Assembly (NCBI GenBank): GCA_045592625.1
Contig: JAZNVC010000027.1
Location: 1-64,000 of the forward strand
Reading direction: 5' to 3'
Origin: SIG607 sp045592625
GTDB lineage: Bacteria; Bacillota; Clostridia; Oscillospirales; Acutalibacteraceae
Length of the DNA: 64,000 bases
Below the pieces are notes generated by a model. The model saw nothing but the letters and a program-made list of their open reading frames with translations. It was not told the DNA's origin and did no database searches. The translations under genes were made by a program, and so were the position numbers. Below are positions 33,933-43,024 of this stretch, one piece after another; the stretch's first letter is position 1; every line of letters begins with the position of its first letter.

Positions 33933-35249
33933 ATGTTAAAAGTTTTAAAATTTGGCGGAACTTCTATGGCTGACGCCAATCAGTTCGCTAAGGTTAAATC
34001 AATTGTTGAGAGTGATCCTTCGCGTAGAGTAGTTGTTGTTTCTGCGGCCGGAAAACGTTTTTCGGAAGACCATAAAATTACCGACCTTCTTTTACTTTGC
34101 CACGCTCACGTTAAGTATGGCGTTTCCAGTGAAGGCGTATTTGATATGATCTCAAAGCGTTATATTGAAATTCGTAATGATTGCGGCCTTAAAACCGATA
34201 TTGAGTCTGAACTTAATAAAATTGCCGAAAAGTTAAAAACAGGTATCAGTAAGGATGAACTTGTTTCTCGCGGTGAGTATCTTTCTGCTCGTCTTATGGC
34301 TGACTATCTTGGATTTGATTTTGTCGATTCTGCACGTTGGGTGCGTTTTAAACTTGATGGCACTATTGATACTGAAAAATCTTATGAACTGCTTCGAGAA
34401 CTTGCAGACGGAAGAAAGGTAGTAATTCCCGGTTTTTACGGCACAATGCCTAACGGTGCAATTCGCATAATGAGCAGGGGTGGTTCTGATATCACAGGTG
34501 CTCTTGCTGCTGCTGCTTTGGAAGCTGATGTATATGAAAACTGGACAGATGTTTCCGGTATTTTAATGGCTGACCCAAGAATTGTTGAAAATCCTGAGCC
34601 TATTAAATATATTACCTATGAAGAACTTAGAGAACTTTCTCATATGGGTGCTCAGGTACTTCACGAAGGTACAATTTTCCCTGTAAGACAGAAGAATATT
34701 CCTCTTAATATTAGAAACACAAATGCTCCTGAAGATGCAGGCAGTCTTATTATGGAAAAATTCCCCGACGACGATAATGATAAGCAGTTTATTACCGGTA
34801 TTACAGGCAAAAAGAACTTTTCAATAGTTACCGTTGCTAAAAGCGGTATGTCTTCTGAGGTTGGATTTTTACGTAAAGTTCTTGAAGTGTTTGAAAAGTA
34901 CGGCGTAAGTATTGAATATGTTCCGTCGGGAATTGACAGTGTTTCTGTTGTTGTCTCTTCAAAGGCGGTTAGTGATTGCTTATATGCTATTATGGGCGAC
35001 CTTCAAAAATCTGTTAAACCCGATAGCATTAACGTTACCGAAGATATCGCTATTGTTGCTGTAGTTGGCAGAAAAATGGCTTATAAACCAGGTATGTCTG
35101 GCAGACTTTTTGCTGCTCTCGGCGAAAGCAAAATCAATATCCGTATGATTTCCCAAAGTTGTGAGGAACTTAATATTATCGCAGGTGTAAGTAATGAAGA
35201 TTTCGAAAAGGCTGTTAAGGTTCTTTACAGCAGTTTCGTTAAGAAATAA
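33933..35249 (+). CDS. lysC: aspartate kinase
   Basis: Phosphorylates aspartate, the first step to lysine/DAP, threonine and methionine. KFGGTSMADANQFAKVKSIV is the conserved start. The kinase domain (about residues 1-285) has VSRGEYLSARLMADYLGF, SRGGSDITGALAAAALEADVYENWTDVSGILMADPRIV and LSHMGAQVLHEGTIFPV. Two ACT-type segments follow (about 290-438), including VGFLRKVLEVFEKYGVSIEYVPSGIDSVSVVV and GRLFAALGESKINIRMISQS. 438 residues. Located 12 bases after hom and 11 before asd. Confidence 0.95.
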   Translation: MLKVLKFGGTSMADANQFAKVKSIVESDPSRRVVVVSAAGKRFSEDHKITDLLLLCHAHVKYGVSSEGVFDMISKRYIEIRNDCGLKTDIESELNKIAEKLKTGISKDELVSRGEYLSARLMADYLGFDFVDSARWVRFKLDGTIDTEKSYELLRELADGRKVVIPGFYGTMPNGAIRIMSRGGSDITGALAAAALEADVYENWTDVSGILMADPRIVENPEPIKYITYEELRELSHMGAQVLHEGTIFPVRQKNIPLNIRNTNAPEDAGSLIMEKFPDDDNDKQFITGITGKKNFSIVTVAKSGMSSEVGFLRKVLEVFEKYGVSIEYVPSGIDSVSVVVSSKAVSDCLYAIMGDLQKSVKPDSINVTEDIAIVAVVGRKMAYKPGMSGRLFAALGESKINIRMISQSCEELNIIAGVSNEDFEKAVKVLYSSFVKK

Positions 35250-35260
35250 GGAGAACTGTT

Positions 35261-36262
35261 ATGAAAAAGTATAATTTAGCAATACTCGGTGCTACAGGTG
35301 CCGTTGGTCGTGAAATGTTAAAGGTTTTAGCTGAAAGAGATTTTCCTGTAGGCGACCTTAAACTTTTAGCCAGTGCAAGAAGTGTTGGCAAAGAAATTGA
35401 ATTTAAAGGCAATGTTTACAAGGTAGAAGAAGCTACTAAAGATTCTTTTAATGGTATTGATATAGTTCTTGGTGCTGCCAGTAATGCTCTTGCAAAAGAA
35501 TTTGCACCGCATATTAAAGCAGCAGGTGCTGTTTTAGTTGATAACTCCAGTGCATTCCGTATGTATGATGATGTTCCTCTTGTTATTCCCGAAATAAATC
35601 CTGAGGATGTTAAAAAGCATAATGGTATTATAGCTAATCCAAACTGCTCCACAATTATTACTCTTACTGCTGTTAATGCACTTAATAAAGCAAGTAAAAT
35701 TAAGAGTATGATAGCAAGTACTTATCAGGCAGTTTCAGGTGCAGGTGCAGGTGGTCCCGTGGAACTTCTTAATCAGACCGAAGCCATTATGAAGGGTGAA
35801 ACGGTTAAACATAACGTGTTTGCTCATCAGATTGCTTATAATGTAATTCCAAAAATCGGCGGTGTTACAACTGAGGGATATACATCCGAAGAAATGAAGA
35901 TGCAAAATGAAGGTCAGAAGATTATGCACATCCCCGAACTCAAGGTTAGCTGTACCTGTATCAGAGTTCCTGTACTTCGTTCTCACTCTATATCGGTACT
36001 CGTTCGTACCGAAGAGCCTATCGGCGTAGAAAAGGCAAGAGAACTTATTTCTAATGCTCCCGGTTGTAAGTATGTTGAAGATATGGATAATGAAATCTAT
36101 CCTATGCCTCTTGAAACAAGTGATCAGGATATCGTTTTCGTTGGACGTATCCGTCCCGACCTTACCGATGAAAAGGGTCTTAACATTTGGTGCTGTGGCG
36201 ACCAGGTTAGAAAGGGTGCCGCAACCAACGCAATCCAAATCGCAGAACTTCTTATTAAATAA
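35261..36262 (+). CDS. asd: aspartate-semialdehyde dehydrogenase
   Basis: NADPH-dependent reduction of aspartyl phosphate. ILGATGAVGREMLKVLAERDFPV is the nucleotide site; LVDNSSAFRM, LVIPEINPEDV and the catalytic NPNCSTI with C129 follow. The later motifs are YQAVSGAGAGG and RVPVLRSHSISVLV. 333 residues is normal. Product feeds Hom (threonine, methionine) and the DAP/dipicolinate route; dpaA and dpaB are further along in this window. Confidence 0.96.
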   Translation: MKKYNLAILGATGAVGREMLKVLAERDFPVGDLKLLASARSVGKEIEFKGNVYKVEEATKDSFNGIDIVLGAASNALAKEFAPHIKAAGAVLVDNSSAFRMYDDVPLVIPEINPEDVKKHNGIIANPNCSTIITLTAVNALNKASKIKSMIASTYQAVSGAGAGGPVELLNQTEAIMKGETVKHNVFAHQIAYNVIPKIGGVTTEGYTSEEMKMQNEGQKIMHIPELKVSCTCIRVPVLRSHSISVLVRTEEPIGVEKARELISNAPGCKYVEDMDNEIYPMPLETSDQDIVFVGRIRPDLTDEKGLNIWCCGDQVRKGAATNAIQIAELLIK

Positions 36263-36265
36263 TAT

Positions 36266-36296
36266 AAAAGATGCTTCAATTGAAGCATCTTTTTTA
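36266..36296. terminator. bidirectional terminator between asd and ligA
   Basis: AAAAGATGCTTCAA and TTGAAGCATCTTTT are perfect complements, with T's on the right and A's on the left, so the hairpin can stop asd on the plus strand and ligA on the minus strand. Confidence 0.88.
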
Positions 36297-36342
36297 ATTA
36301 AATGGTATGATGAAAGGAAATAAGAAGAAGAGTCTAATAATT

Positions 36343-38328
36343 TTATAATTCTTTTAAAATCTCTTCTTCATTTAGTATGGATACCGACAGAGCTTTTGCT
36401 TTGTCAAGTTTGCTACCTGCACTATCACCGCACAACAAAAAGTCAGTTTTGCTTGAAACAGAGCCTGATACCTTGGCACCAAGGTCGGTTAATTTTTCGC
36501 TTAACTCATCTCTTGTGAAACTTTTGAAGGTTCCTGTAATAACTATTCGCTTACCAAAGAAAATAGATTCTGTATTGGTTTTATTTTCGGGTATCTTTAA
36601 GGTTAAATAAGATAATACTTTTAAAAATTCGTTTCTGTTGTCTGAATTTTTAAACCAACCAATTATGCTGTTGCTCATAATTTCACCAAAGCCTTCAATA
36701 GTGGTAAAATCGAAGCCGTTATCTATTTCGTTTAAAAGCTTATTTGCATCTCCACTAAAATAATCCTCAATAAGTTTTGCACCGCTTTTACCTATTAAAT
36801 CTATATTCATTGCTACCAAAAGATTGGATAGGGAAGTGGTTTTTGCACTTTCAATGGCTGAAATTAAATTATTGTATGACTTTTCACCAAAGCCCTCAAG
36901 TGAAATTATTTCTTCCTTATAATCATTTAAAGAGAATATATCACCAACGCTGTGAAGCCAACCGTTTTTTATAAATTTTTCTACGGTTTGCTCCGAAAGT
37001 CCGTCAATATTTAACGCTTGTTTACTTACAAAGTGGGTAAACTTCTTAACATTTTTTCCCGCACAGTTTGGATTTTTACAGTAAAGCACTTCAATAATTC
37101 TATCATTATTTTCGGTAGTTTGGATTTGTGTACATTGATTACAAACAGGGCATAGGACAGGGTAGTTAAGGGTATATTCGTTATTATCGATGCTTAAATT
37201 TTCTTCAACATGCGGAATAATCATATTGCGCTTTGAAACCATTATAGTGTCGCCGATTTTTAATTTTAAATCTTTAATAAAGGTCATATTATGGAGTGAA
37301 GCCCGTTCTACGATTGTGTTATCAATTTCAACGGGAGTAAAAATTGCCACAGGGGTAAGTTGACCTGTTCTTGAAATATTCCACTCTATTTTATTAAGAA
37401 TGGTTTTAAAGTGCGGGTCTCCGAATTTATAGGCTATGCCATCTCTGAAGTGGTGGGCAGTTCTGCCAAGGGATGATGAAAAAACCGCATCATTATAAAA
37501 AAATACAATTCCGTCAATTGGTAATCCCTTTTCCAAAGCAACGTATTTAAGATTTGTAATATATTTTTCAATGGTTTCTGTGGTATCGGTAGTCTTTAAT
37601 TCAAAAGACGGGATTCGTGAGAAACCGTATGAGGAAAGTAGGTTAAGTCTTTCCGTTCTTGATATAATATTATTCATTCCCTCTAAAACGTTAAAGGGCA
37701 TAAAACATACTTCACGTTCTTTGCAAATTGCAGAATCTAATTGGCGAACTGAACCTGCAGCCAAATTTCTCGGTGTAGAGTATTTATCTTCATCGTTTTC
37801 AATTTTTTCGTTTATTGAATTGAATGTTAGCGTGTCGATATAGGCTTCGCCCGTAATACGTAGTTTTTCTTTAAACGGAATAACGCGAGGAATATCTTTA
37901 AACACTTTTGCGTTATGTGTTATAAGTTCGCCTACTGTACCATCACCGCGTGTAGAAGCTTCTGTGAGAACACCGTTTTCGAATAACAATTCAACGGTAA
38001 GGCCGTCTATTTTAAGAGCTAAATATCCGTCGTTTTTATTAAGCATTTCTTTTATATCTTCGGCGGATTTTGTTTTAGCAAGGCTCAAAAGAGGAATATG
38101 GTGAATAACCTTAGGTAGTTCGCTTAAAACTTCAGCACCTACTTTCTGTGTAGGGGAAGAAGAAAGAATAATACCTGTCTCCTTTTCCAAACGGGTTAAC
38201 TCATCAAAAAGTGCATCATACTGGGCATCTGAAATAGATGGAGAATTCTTATTGTAATATTCATCTGCACATTTATTTAAATACTCTACTAAATATCTCA
38301 TGCGCATAGATTTGTCGTTTTGTGTCAT
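36343..38328 (-). CDS. ligA: NAD-dependent DNA ligase LigA
   Basis: NAD+-dependent DNA ligase of 661 residues. Domain order is intact: Ia (YYNKNSPSISDAQYDALFDEL), adenylation domain with ALKIDGLTVELLFENG (nucleophile K106 in KxDG) and TRGDGTVGE, an OB region, a four-cysteine zinc finger (CPVCNQ to YCKNPNCAGK), helix-hairpin-helix repeats, and a C-terminal BRCT domain (FFGKRIVITGTFKSFTRDEL). Several motifs are off consensus (ALKIDG for CKIDG, ITGEAYI for VRGEV), and the usual neighbour pcrA is missing, so it may be a second LigA. Its start overlaps the stop of the AraC gene by one base. Confidence 0.9.
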   Translation of the reverse strand: MTQNDKSMRMRYLVEYLNKCADEYYNKNSPSISDAQYDALFDELTRLEKETGIILSSSPTQKVGAEVLSELPKVIHHIPLLSLAKTKSAEDIKEMLNKNDGYLALKIDGLTVELLFENGVLTEASTRGDGTVGELITHNAKVFKDIPRVIPFKEKLRITGEAYIDTLTFNSINEKIENDEDKYSTPRNLAAGSVRQLDSAICKEREVCFMPFNVLEGMNNIISRTERLNLLSSYGFSRIPSFELKTTDTTETIEKYITNLKYVALEKGLPIDGIVFFYNDAVFSSSLGRTAHHFRDGIAYKFGDPHFKTILNKIEWNISRTGQLTPVAIFTPVEIDNTIVERASLHNMTFIKDLKLKIGDTIMVSKRNMIIPHVEENLSIDNNEYTLNYPVLCPVCNQCTQIQTTENNDRIIEVLYCKNPNCAGKNVKKFTHFVSKQALNIDGLSEQTVEKFIKNGWLHSVGDIFSLNDYKEEIISLEGFGEKSYNNLISAIESAKTTSLSNLLVAMNIDLIGKSGAKLIEDYFSGDANKLLNEIDNGFDFTTIEGFGEIMSNSIIGWFKNSDNRNEFLKVLSYLTLKIPENKTNTESIFFGKRIVITGTFKSFTRDELSEKLTDLGAKVSGSVSSKTDFLLCGDSAGSKLDKAKALSVSILNEEEILKEL

Positions 38329-39233
38329 TAATTCTCCTCCTGCCTTAATAAAGATGTTTTGTATTTCTTTGGGGTCTGTCCGGTGAATTTTTTAAAAGCT
38401 CGGTTAAAATTGGGGCAGTTGTTAAAACCGCATTTTAAAGCTACGGAAATAATAGAATCATTAGGAAATTCTATCAACAACTGTGTTGCTAAAACTATAC
38501 GTTTTTCTCCTATGTAATCCCAGAGTTTAACACCTGTTTGCTCACGGAAAATATTAGAAAAATAATTTGGACTAAGTTCTGCAATAGAAGATATTTTTTC
38601 AAGCGATAATTCTTCGTTCAGGTGAGAATCAATATAATCGATTGCTTTCTTTAAGGATTTATGGGTTTTAGAAAAGACATCCGATGAATTAAAGGTTTCG
38701 CTGCTGGTATGATAATTGGTCTCCCTGGCTAATGTTAAAAGAATGTCAAGACTGAGTTGTAATACTTCTATTTCATAACCCTGGCGTTTAATAGAAAAAG
38801 CATCGGTCATTTTATAAAAAGATTCTTTTATGGTTTTAGCAGTCGGATTAACACCTGTAATCTTGTTTTTAAAATGACGTGAATGGTTTTTGAAAAAAAT
38901 GTTTTCGTCAAAAAGGGAACTATATGGCAGTATTTCAGTAAAAGCTGAAGAATCAATTTGTAACATTAAAAAAACTGCATTGCTATCCGAAGCAATTATA
39001 TCTTTACTGTCATTTTCCGAAAAAACAAGAATATCACCGTCGTATAACTCATATTCGTTATCCTGTAAAGTTATGTTGCAGTGTGGAGACTGCATTAACC
39101 AAATTTCAAAATATGGGTATTTACTTACGTTATATATATTGTCACCCGAAAAAATTGTTTTACTAATGAGCTTTATTGCTACATCTTTATTTTTATTATA
39201 GATAAATTCGTCGACAACTTTAAATGGATACAT
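38328..39233 (-). CDS. AraC-family transcriptional regulator (candidate regulator of the transport operon)
   Basis: 301 residues. The N-terminal cupin-like half has ISKTIFSGDNIYNVSKYPYFEIWLMQSPHCNIT and DGDILVFSENDSKDI. The C-terminal double HTH has LSLEKISSIAELSPNYFSNIFREQTGVKLWDYIGEKR and ISVALKCGFNNCPNFNRAFKKFTGQTPKKYK, close to canonical for AraC proteins that control sugar use. It is divergent from the ABC-transport operon beginning at 39608, across a 374-base region holding its own perfect promoter, which suggests it controls that operon. Its last bases contain the Shine-Dalgarno (AGGAGGAG) of ligA. Confidence 0.92.
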   Translation of the reverse strand: MYPFKVVDEFIYNKNKDVAIKLISKTIFSGDNIYNVSKYPYFEIWLMQSPHCNITLQDNEYELYDGDILVFSENDSKDIIASDSNAVFLMLQIDSSAFTEILPYSSLFDENIFFKNHSRHFKNKITGVNPTAKTIKESFYKMTDAFSIKRQGYEIEVLQLSLDILLTLARETNYHTSSETFNSSDVFSKTHKSLKKAIDYIDSHLNEELSLEKISSIAELSPNYFSNIFREQTGVKLWDYIGEKRIVLATQLLIEFPNDSIISVALKCGFNNCPNFNRAFKKFTGQTPKKYKTSLLRQEEN

Positions 39234-39607
39234 AAAAACTCCTGACTATTTTAAGAAAAATTGTATAAAATTTAAAATTTTAAAATATTTTATGATTCTA
39301 TTTATATTGCTTTTGGTGATTTTTACAATGCTATTGTGCAATATTTACATCAAATTACATTAAAATTATACTATTCGTTTATTAAAATGTCAATTGAATT
39401 CACAAATGCTACAAATTTTATTCATAAATTCGTAAGATAGTTTATAAAATTCAGTATATATTTGTAGATTTATTTTCCAAAACATAGTATCCTATAAAAG
39501 AACTATTCTGCATTATTGGGTTTATTTTGCCTTTTTGCAATTTTTTTCGTCAATTTTGTGGATTTTTTACCTATTTTGTTAACATATAAATCGAATGGAG
39601 TTATCGT
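39234..39607. promoter_or_regulatory. 374-base divergent regulatory region
   Basis: Very AT-rich gene-free stretch between the AraC gene and the transport operon. On the minus strand it holds a consensus promoter (separate entry) and a 124-base AraC leader with a CAG GAG ribosome site. On the plus strand I see only a weak candidate -10, TATAAA at 39585-39590, with no good -35, consistent with an activator-dependent promoter. Repeats of ACAAAT near 39402 and 39411 and inverted ATAGT/ACTAT near 39485 and 39502 are possible operator halves, unproven. Confidence 0.45.
39365..39393 (-). promoter_or_regulatory. consensus sigma-A promoter of the AraC gene
   Basis: On the minus strand, TTGACA (39393-39388), exactly 17 bases and TATAAT (39370-39365): a perfect consensus match for both hexamers. 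Confidence 0.85.
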
Positions 39608-39973
39608 ATGCGTTACATTTTAAATATAGGTATGATTTTTGTTGTGTCGTTACTTTTGTTTTTTTCTCTGTCTGCATGTAAGGGTAATACAAATCCTGAT
39701 GATTCAGACTCTGATAAAAATTCAAGTGCTTCTTCGCTTATAACTGGTTCTACCGATAACGGTGGTAATAATGATAATAATGATACTCATCTGGATATTA
39801 ATGATATTTTTGGTTCTTCAAGCGATTCATCAAATAACTCTTCCGATTCTTCATCGGGTTCATCAAATTCTTCAGGCACGTCAGTTCCGTCTGACACTAC
39901 AGGTTCCGAAAGTTCTACAACTTCTTCGGGAATTAATTACGACGATCCAAACGTATGGACTGATCCTATGTAA
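39608..39973 (+). CDS. small secreted lipoprotein with Ser/Asn/Asp-rich tail
   Basis: 121 residues. The N terminus is a lipoprotein signal: MRYILN, a hydrophobic stretch, then LSAC with the lipidated Cys at residue 24. The rest is low complexity, built mainly of Ser, Asn, Asp, Gly and Thr, ending NYDDPNVWTDPM. No family is recognised. GAATGGAG lies 10 bases before the ATG. It opens the transport operon and could act as a surface spacer or be bound by the other extracellular parts. The SBP gene starts 52 bases later. Real expression is supported by the signal peptide, the RBS and its position. Confidence 0.7.
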   Translation: MRYILNIGMIFVVSLLLFFSLSACKGNTNPDDSDSDKNSSASSLITGSTDNGGNNDNNDTHLDINDIFGSSSDSSNNSSDSSSGSSNSSGTSVPSDTTGSESSTTSSGINYDDPNVWTDPM

Positions 39974-40025
39974 TATTTACAGATTTTCTGTATAAGATAT
40001 TAAATCTAAAAACGAGGGTGGCAAA

Positions 40026-43004
40026 ATGAAAAAGAATTCACTACGTATGTTAGCATGGCTGTTAGCATTAGTTATGTTGTTCTCAGTTGCTTCTGTTTCA
40101 GTAATGGCAGCTCCTGATGAAGATGTTGACGATACCGCTACAGTCACTCCCGATTCTTCTTCTACGCCGGTAGTATCGACTAATGGGGATTTCGATTATA
40201 CTATGTATAGTAATTCCAATGCCGATGTACCAGCAGCAAAAGAGGATATTGTGGTGCCTGCTATTAACTATGCTTATGAAAATGGAAGTGACGTTAAAGC
40301 AGGGGATAGGTTCGAAAAAACAAATGTGCTTCTTTGGGAAAGCGGAAAGGGAAGTGTAACTTATACCTTTGATATTCCTGAGGATGCAGTTTATAATATC
40401 GAATTTGAGTATGTATTGCTCGATTCCTCCGAACGTGATCTTGATCTTGGAATCAAAATCGACGGTGAGTATCCTTTCTATGGTGCTGATGGTCTCGAAC
40501 TTCCCAGAATGTGGACAGATGCTTCTGATTTCCGTGTTGACGATATCGGGAACCAGTTTGCCCCTGAACAGACTTCTTATGAAGGCTTTGTAAAGAAGGC
40601 TTTGTACGATGTTTCGGGTGCTACTGTTTATCCTATGGAATTTAAGTTCGCTAAGGGTAAGCATTCAGTTACTGTTGTGAATAATGATTCAGAATCTATT
40701 GCTATTGCAAATATTGCCCTTACTGTTCCCGAGTCTAACGTACTTAAATATGCTGATGTTGCAAAGGGATATGCAGCAAAGGGTTATAAGAGCGTTTCTG
40801 TAGATCCTATTGTTGTTGAAGGTGAAAGAGCTTCTATTAAGAGCACTCGTTCTCTTGTTCCTTATGCTGATAACTCTTCTAACCTTGTCACTCCTTCCAG
40901 TGCTACTATTTCACAACTCAATTACATAGGTGGTGCTAACTGGGCATTACCTAATGAAGAAATCACCTGGACAATTAACGTTCCTGAAGACGGTCTATAT
41001 AATCTTGGTATTTCCTTTAGACAGGATCAGGTTGTTAACGGTTTCTCTTATCGTCATCTTAAAATAGACGGTGTAACTCCTTTTGAAGAGTGTACCAATG
41101 TTCAGTTCAACTATGATACAGGTTGGCAAAATCTTAAGTTCGGAAATGAAAACGGACTTTATGATTTTTATCTTACCAAAGGTCCCCACGAAATTTCTCT
41201 TGCGGGAACTATGGGAAATCTTGCCCCCTCTTACTATAAATTAAAAACCATTACTTCCGAAATCGGTTCTTTCTATATCGAAGTAGTTATGATTACCAGT
41301 GAATCTCCTGACAGAAACCGTGACTATGAACTTTTCAGAACCGTTCCTCAGTTTAATGAACGTTTGGAAAAATTTTCTCAGCAACTTCGTTCGCTTGTTA
41401 CTGAGATGGAAGAACTTTCCGGAGAGAGCGGAAGCAGTTATATTGCCGCTATAAACAACTTGGCTCGTGTTCTTGATTCAATGCGCAAGGAACAATTCCA
41501 GTCACATCTCTACATAAACGATTTCTATAATCAGTACACTACACTTAGTTCTTGGTTGTATGAAATGCAGAAAATGCCACTCTGCATTGACAGAATTCAG
41601 TTTGTTACCGCAGGTTCAGAGTTCGAATTTAAAGAATCCAACTTCTTTAAAAACATAGCTTTCGGAACCAAGCGTTTCTTTGCTTCTTTTGATGAGGCGT
41701 ACAGCCGTGTTTCTGTTTCGAAGAAGGGTAGCAAAACCATTAAGATTTGGGTTAATTGGGGTCGTGATCAGGCTCAAGTTCTTAATAATCTTATAAATGA
41801 ATCCTTTGTACCTTATGCTGAAAAGGAACTGGGTTATTCCGTAAGTGTTAACCTTGAACTTGTAAATGCAGATATTATTAAAGGTATGCTTTCAGGTAAT
41901 GCTCCTGACCTTTCGTTACATTTGGCACGTTCTACTCCTGTCAATCTTGCTCTCCGTGGTGCTCTTATTGACTTAAATCAGTTTAAAGAATTAGATGCAC
42001 AACACGAAGATACTGAAGAATATGAAACATTTGATGAGGTAATGGGTAGATTTGGTGATAGTGCAAGTATCCCTTATGAGTACAATGGCGGTCTTTACGC
42101 TTTACCTGACCAGCAATCCTTCTATATAATGTTCTATCGTCACGATATATTTGAACAGCTCGGTCTTGAAGTTCCTCAGACCTGGGATGAATTCCTTGCA
42201 GTTACTGCCGTTCTTCAGCGTAACAATATGAATTCATATCTGCCGTATACTAAGATTTCTAACGCTACTATCGTAAATACCGGTGTAGGCGGTCTTAACC
42301 TTTTCTGTTCTATACTTATGCAAAACGGAACTGATGGAAATCTTTACAATGCTGAGAGAACTCGTTGTATGCTTGACTCTCCTACAGCACTTAAGGCATT
42401 TACATATTGGACTGATATGTACACTAAATATAAGATTCCTACCGAAGCAAGTTTCTATAACCGTTTCAGAGTTGGTACTATACCTTTAGGTATTATGGGT
42501 TATACTCAGTATACAACTTTTGCTGAGGCTGCCCCTGAAATTACTGGTCGTTGGAGCATTGCTCTCATTCCTGGTATCGAGGAAGAAGACGGTACTATTA
42601 ATCATACCATTTCCGGTTCCGGTACAGGTTGTTCCATTCTTGAAACTACCAAAAATCCTGTAGAAGCTTGGACCTTCATTAAATGGTGGACTTCTTCTGA
42701 TACACAATCAAGATACAACACTAACGTTGAATCTATTATCGGCACTATTTCTCGTGTTACCACAGCTAACCTTGAAGCCTTTGAAAAAATGTCTTGGGAA
42801 CGCGGTGACCTTGAAATTCTTCTTGAACAACGTAGATGGATTGTTGAAGTGCCCGAAGTTCCGGGTAGTTACTATGTGTCTCGTTCTGTTGATCAGGCAT
42901 ATTGGAACGTTATAAATGATGAGAGCACACCTAAGGATGCTCTTACAAGATGGAATCTTGAGGCAAATAACGAAATTGAGCGTAAAATCGCTGAATATAG
43001 CTGA
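40026..43004 (+). CDS. 992-residue secreted family-1 solute-binding protein with two N-terminal beta-sandwich-like domains
   Basis: Binding-protein component of a carbohydrate ABC importer. It has an ordinary signal peptide (cleavage near VMA-AP, residues 26-30) and no lipobox, unlike most Gram-positive binding proteins. Two related domains follow: one with VTYTFDIPEDAVYNIEFEY (about residue 111) and LGIKIDGEYPF; the other with ITWTINVPEDGLYNLGISF (about 313) and HLKIDGVTPF. They resemble carbohydrate-binding modules. A helical linker spans about 430-550. The family-1 binding domain runs from about 565 to the end (SKTIKIWVNWGRDQA, GNAPDLSLHLARSTP, IPYEYNGGLYALPDQQS, RHDIFEQLGLEVPQTWDEFL). The protein is over twice the usual length. 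Confidence 0.85.
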   Translation: MKKNSLRMLAWLLALVMLFSVASVSVMAAPDEDVDDTATVTPDSSSTPVVSTNGDFDYTMYSNSNADVPAAKEDIVVPAINYAYENGSDVKAGDRFEKTNVLLWESGKGSVTYTFDIPEDAVYNIEFEYVLLDSSERDLDLGIKIDGEYPFYGADGLELPRMWTDASDFRVDDIGNQFAPEQTSYEGFVKKALYDVSGATVYPMEFKFAKGKHSVTVVNNDSESIAIANIALTVPESNVLKYADVAKGYAAKGYKSVSVDPIVVEGERASIKSTRSLVPYADNSSNLVTPSSATISQLNYIGGANWALPNEEITWTINVPEDGLYNLGISFRQDQVVNGFSYRHLKIDGVTPFEECTNVQFNYDTGWQNLKFGNENGLYDFYLTKGPHEISLAGTMGNLAPSYYKLKTITSEIGSFYIEVVMITSESPDRNRDYELFRTVPQFNERLEKFSQQLRSLVTEMEELSGESGSSYIAAINNLARVLDSMRKEQFQSHLYINDFYNQYTTLSSWLYEMQKMPLCIDRIQFVTAGSEFEFKESNFFKNIAFGTKRFFASFDEAYSRVSVSKKGSKTIKIWVNWGRDQAQVLNNLINESFVPYAEKELGYSVSVNLELVNADIIKGMLSGNAPDLSLHLARSTPVNLALRGALIDLNQFKELDAQHEDTEEYETFDEVMGRFGDSASIPYEYNGGLYALPDQQSFYIMFYRHDIFEQLGLEVPQTWDEFLAVTAVLQRNNMNSYLPYTKISNATIVNTGVGGLNLFCSILMQNGTDGNLYNAERTRCMLDSPTALKAFTYWTDMYTKYKIPTEASFYNRFRVGTIPLGIMGYTQYTTFAEAAPEITGRWSIALIPGIEEEDGTINHTISGSGTGCSILETTKNPVEAWTFIKWWTSSDTQSRYNTNVESIIGTISRVTTANLEAFEKMSWERGDLEILLEQRRWIVEVPEVPGSYYVSRSVDQAYWNVINDESTPKDALTRWNLEANNEIERKIAEYS

Positions 43005-43024
43005 GAAAGGGGTGGAGCATAATT

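Noticed and set aside
40098..40664. Open frame of 188 codons on the minus strand inside the binding-protein gene
   Set aside because: Antisense to a gene with clear signal peptide and domains; composition follows the sense codons.
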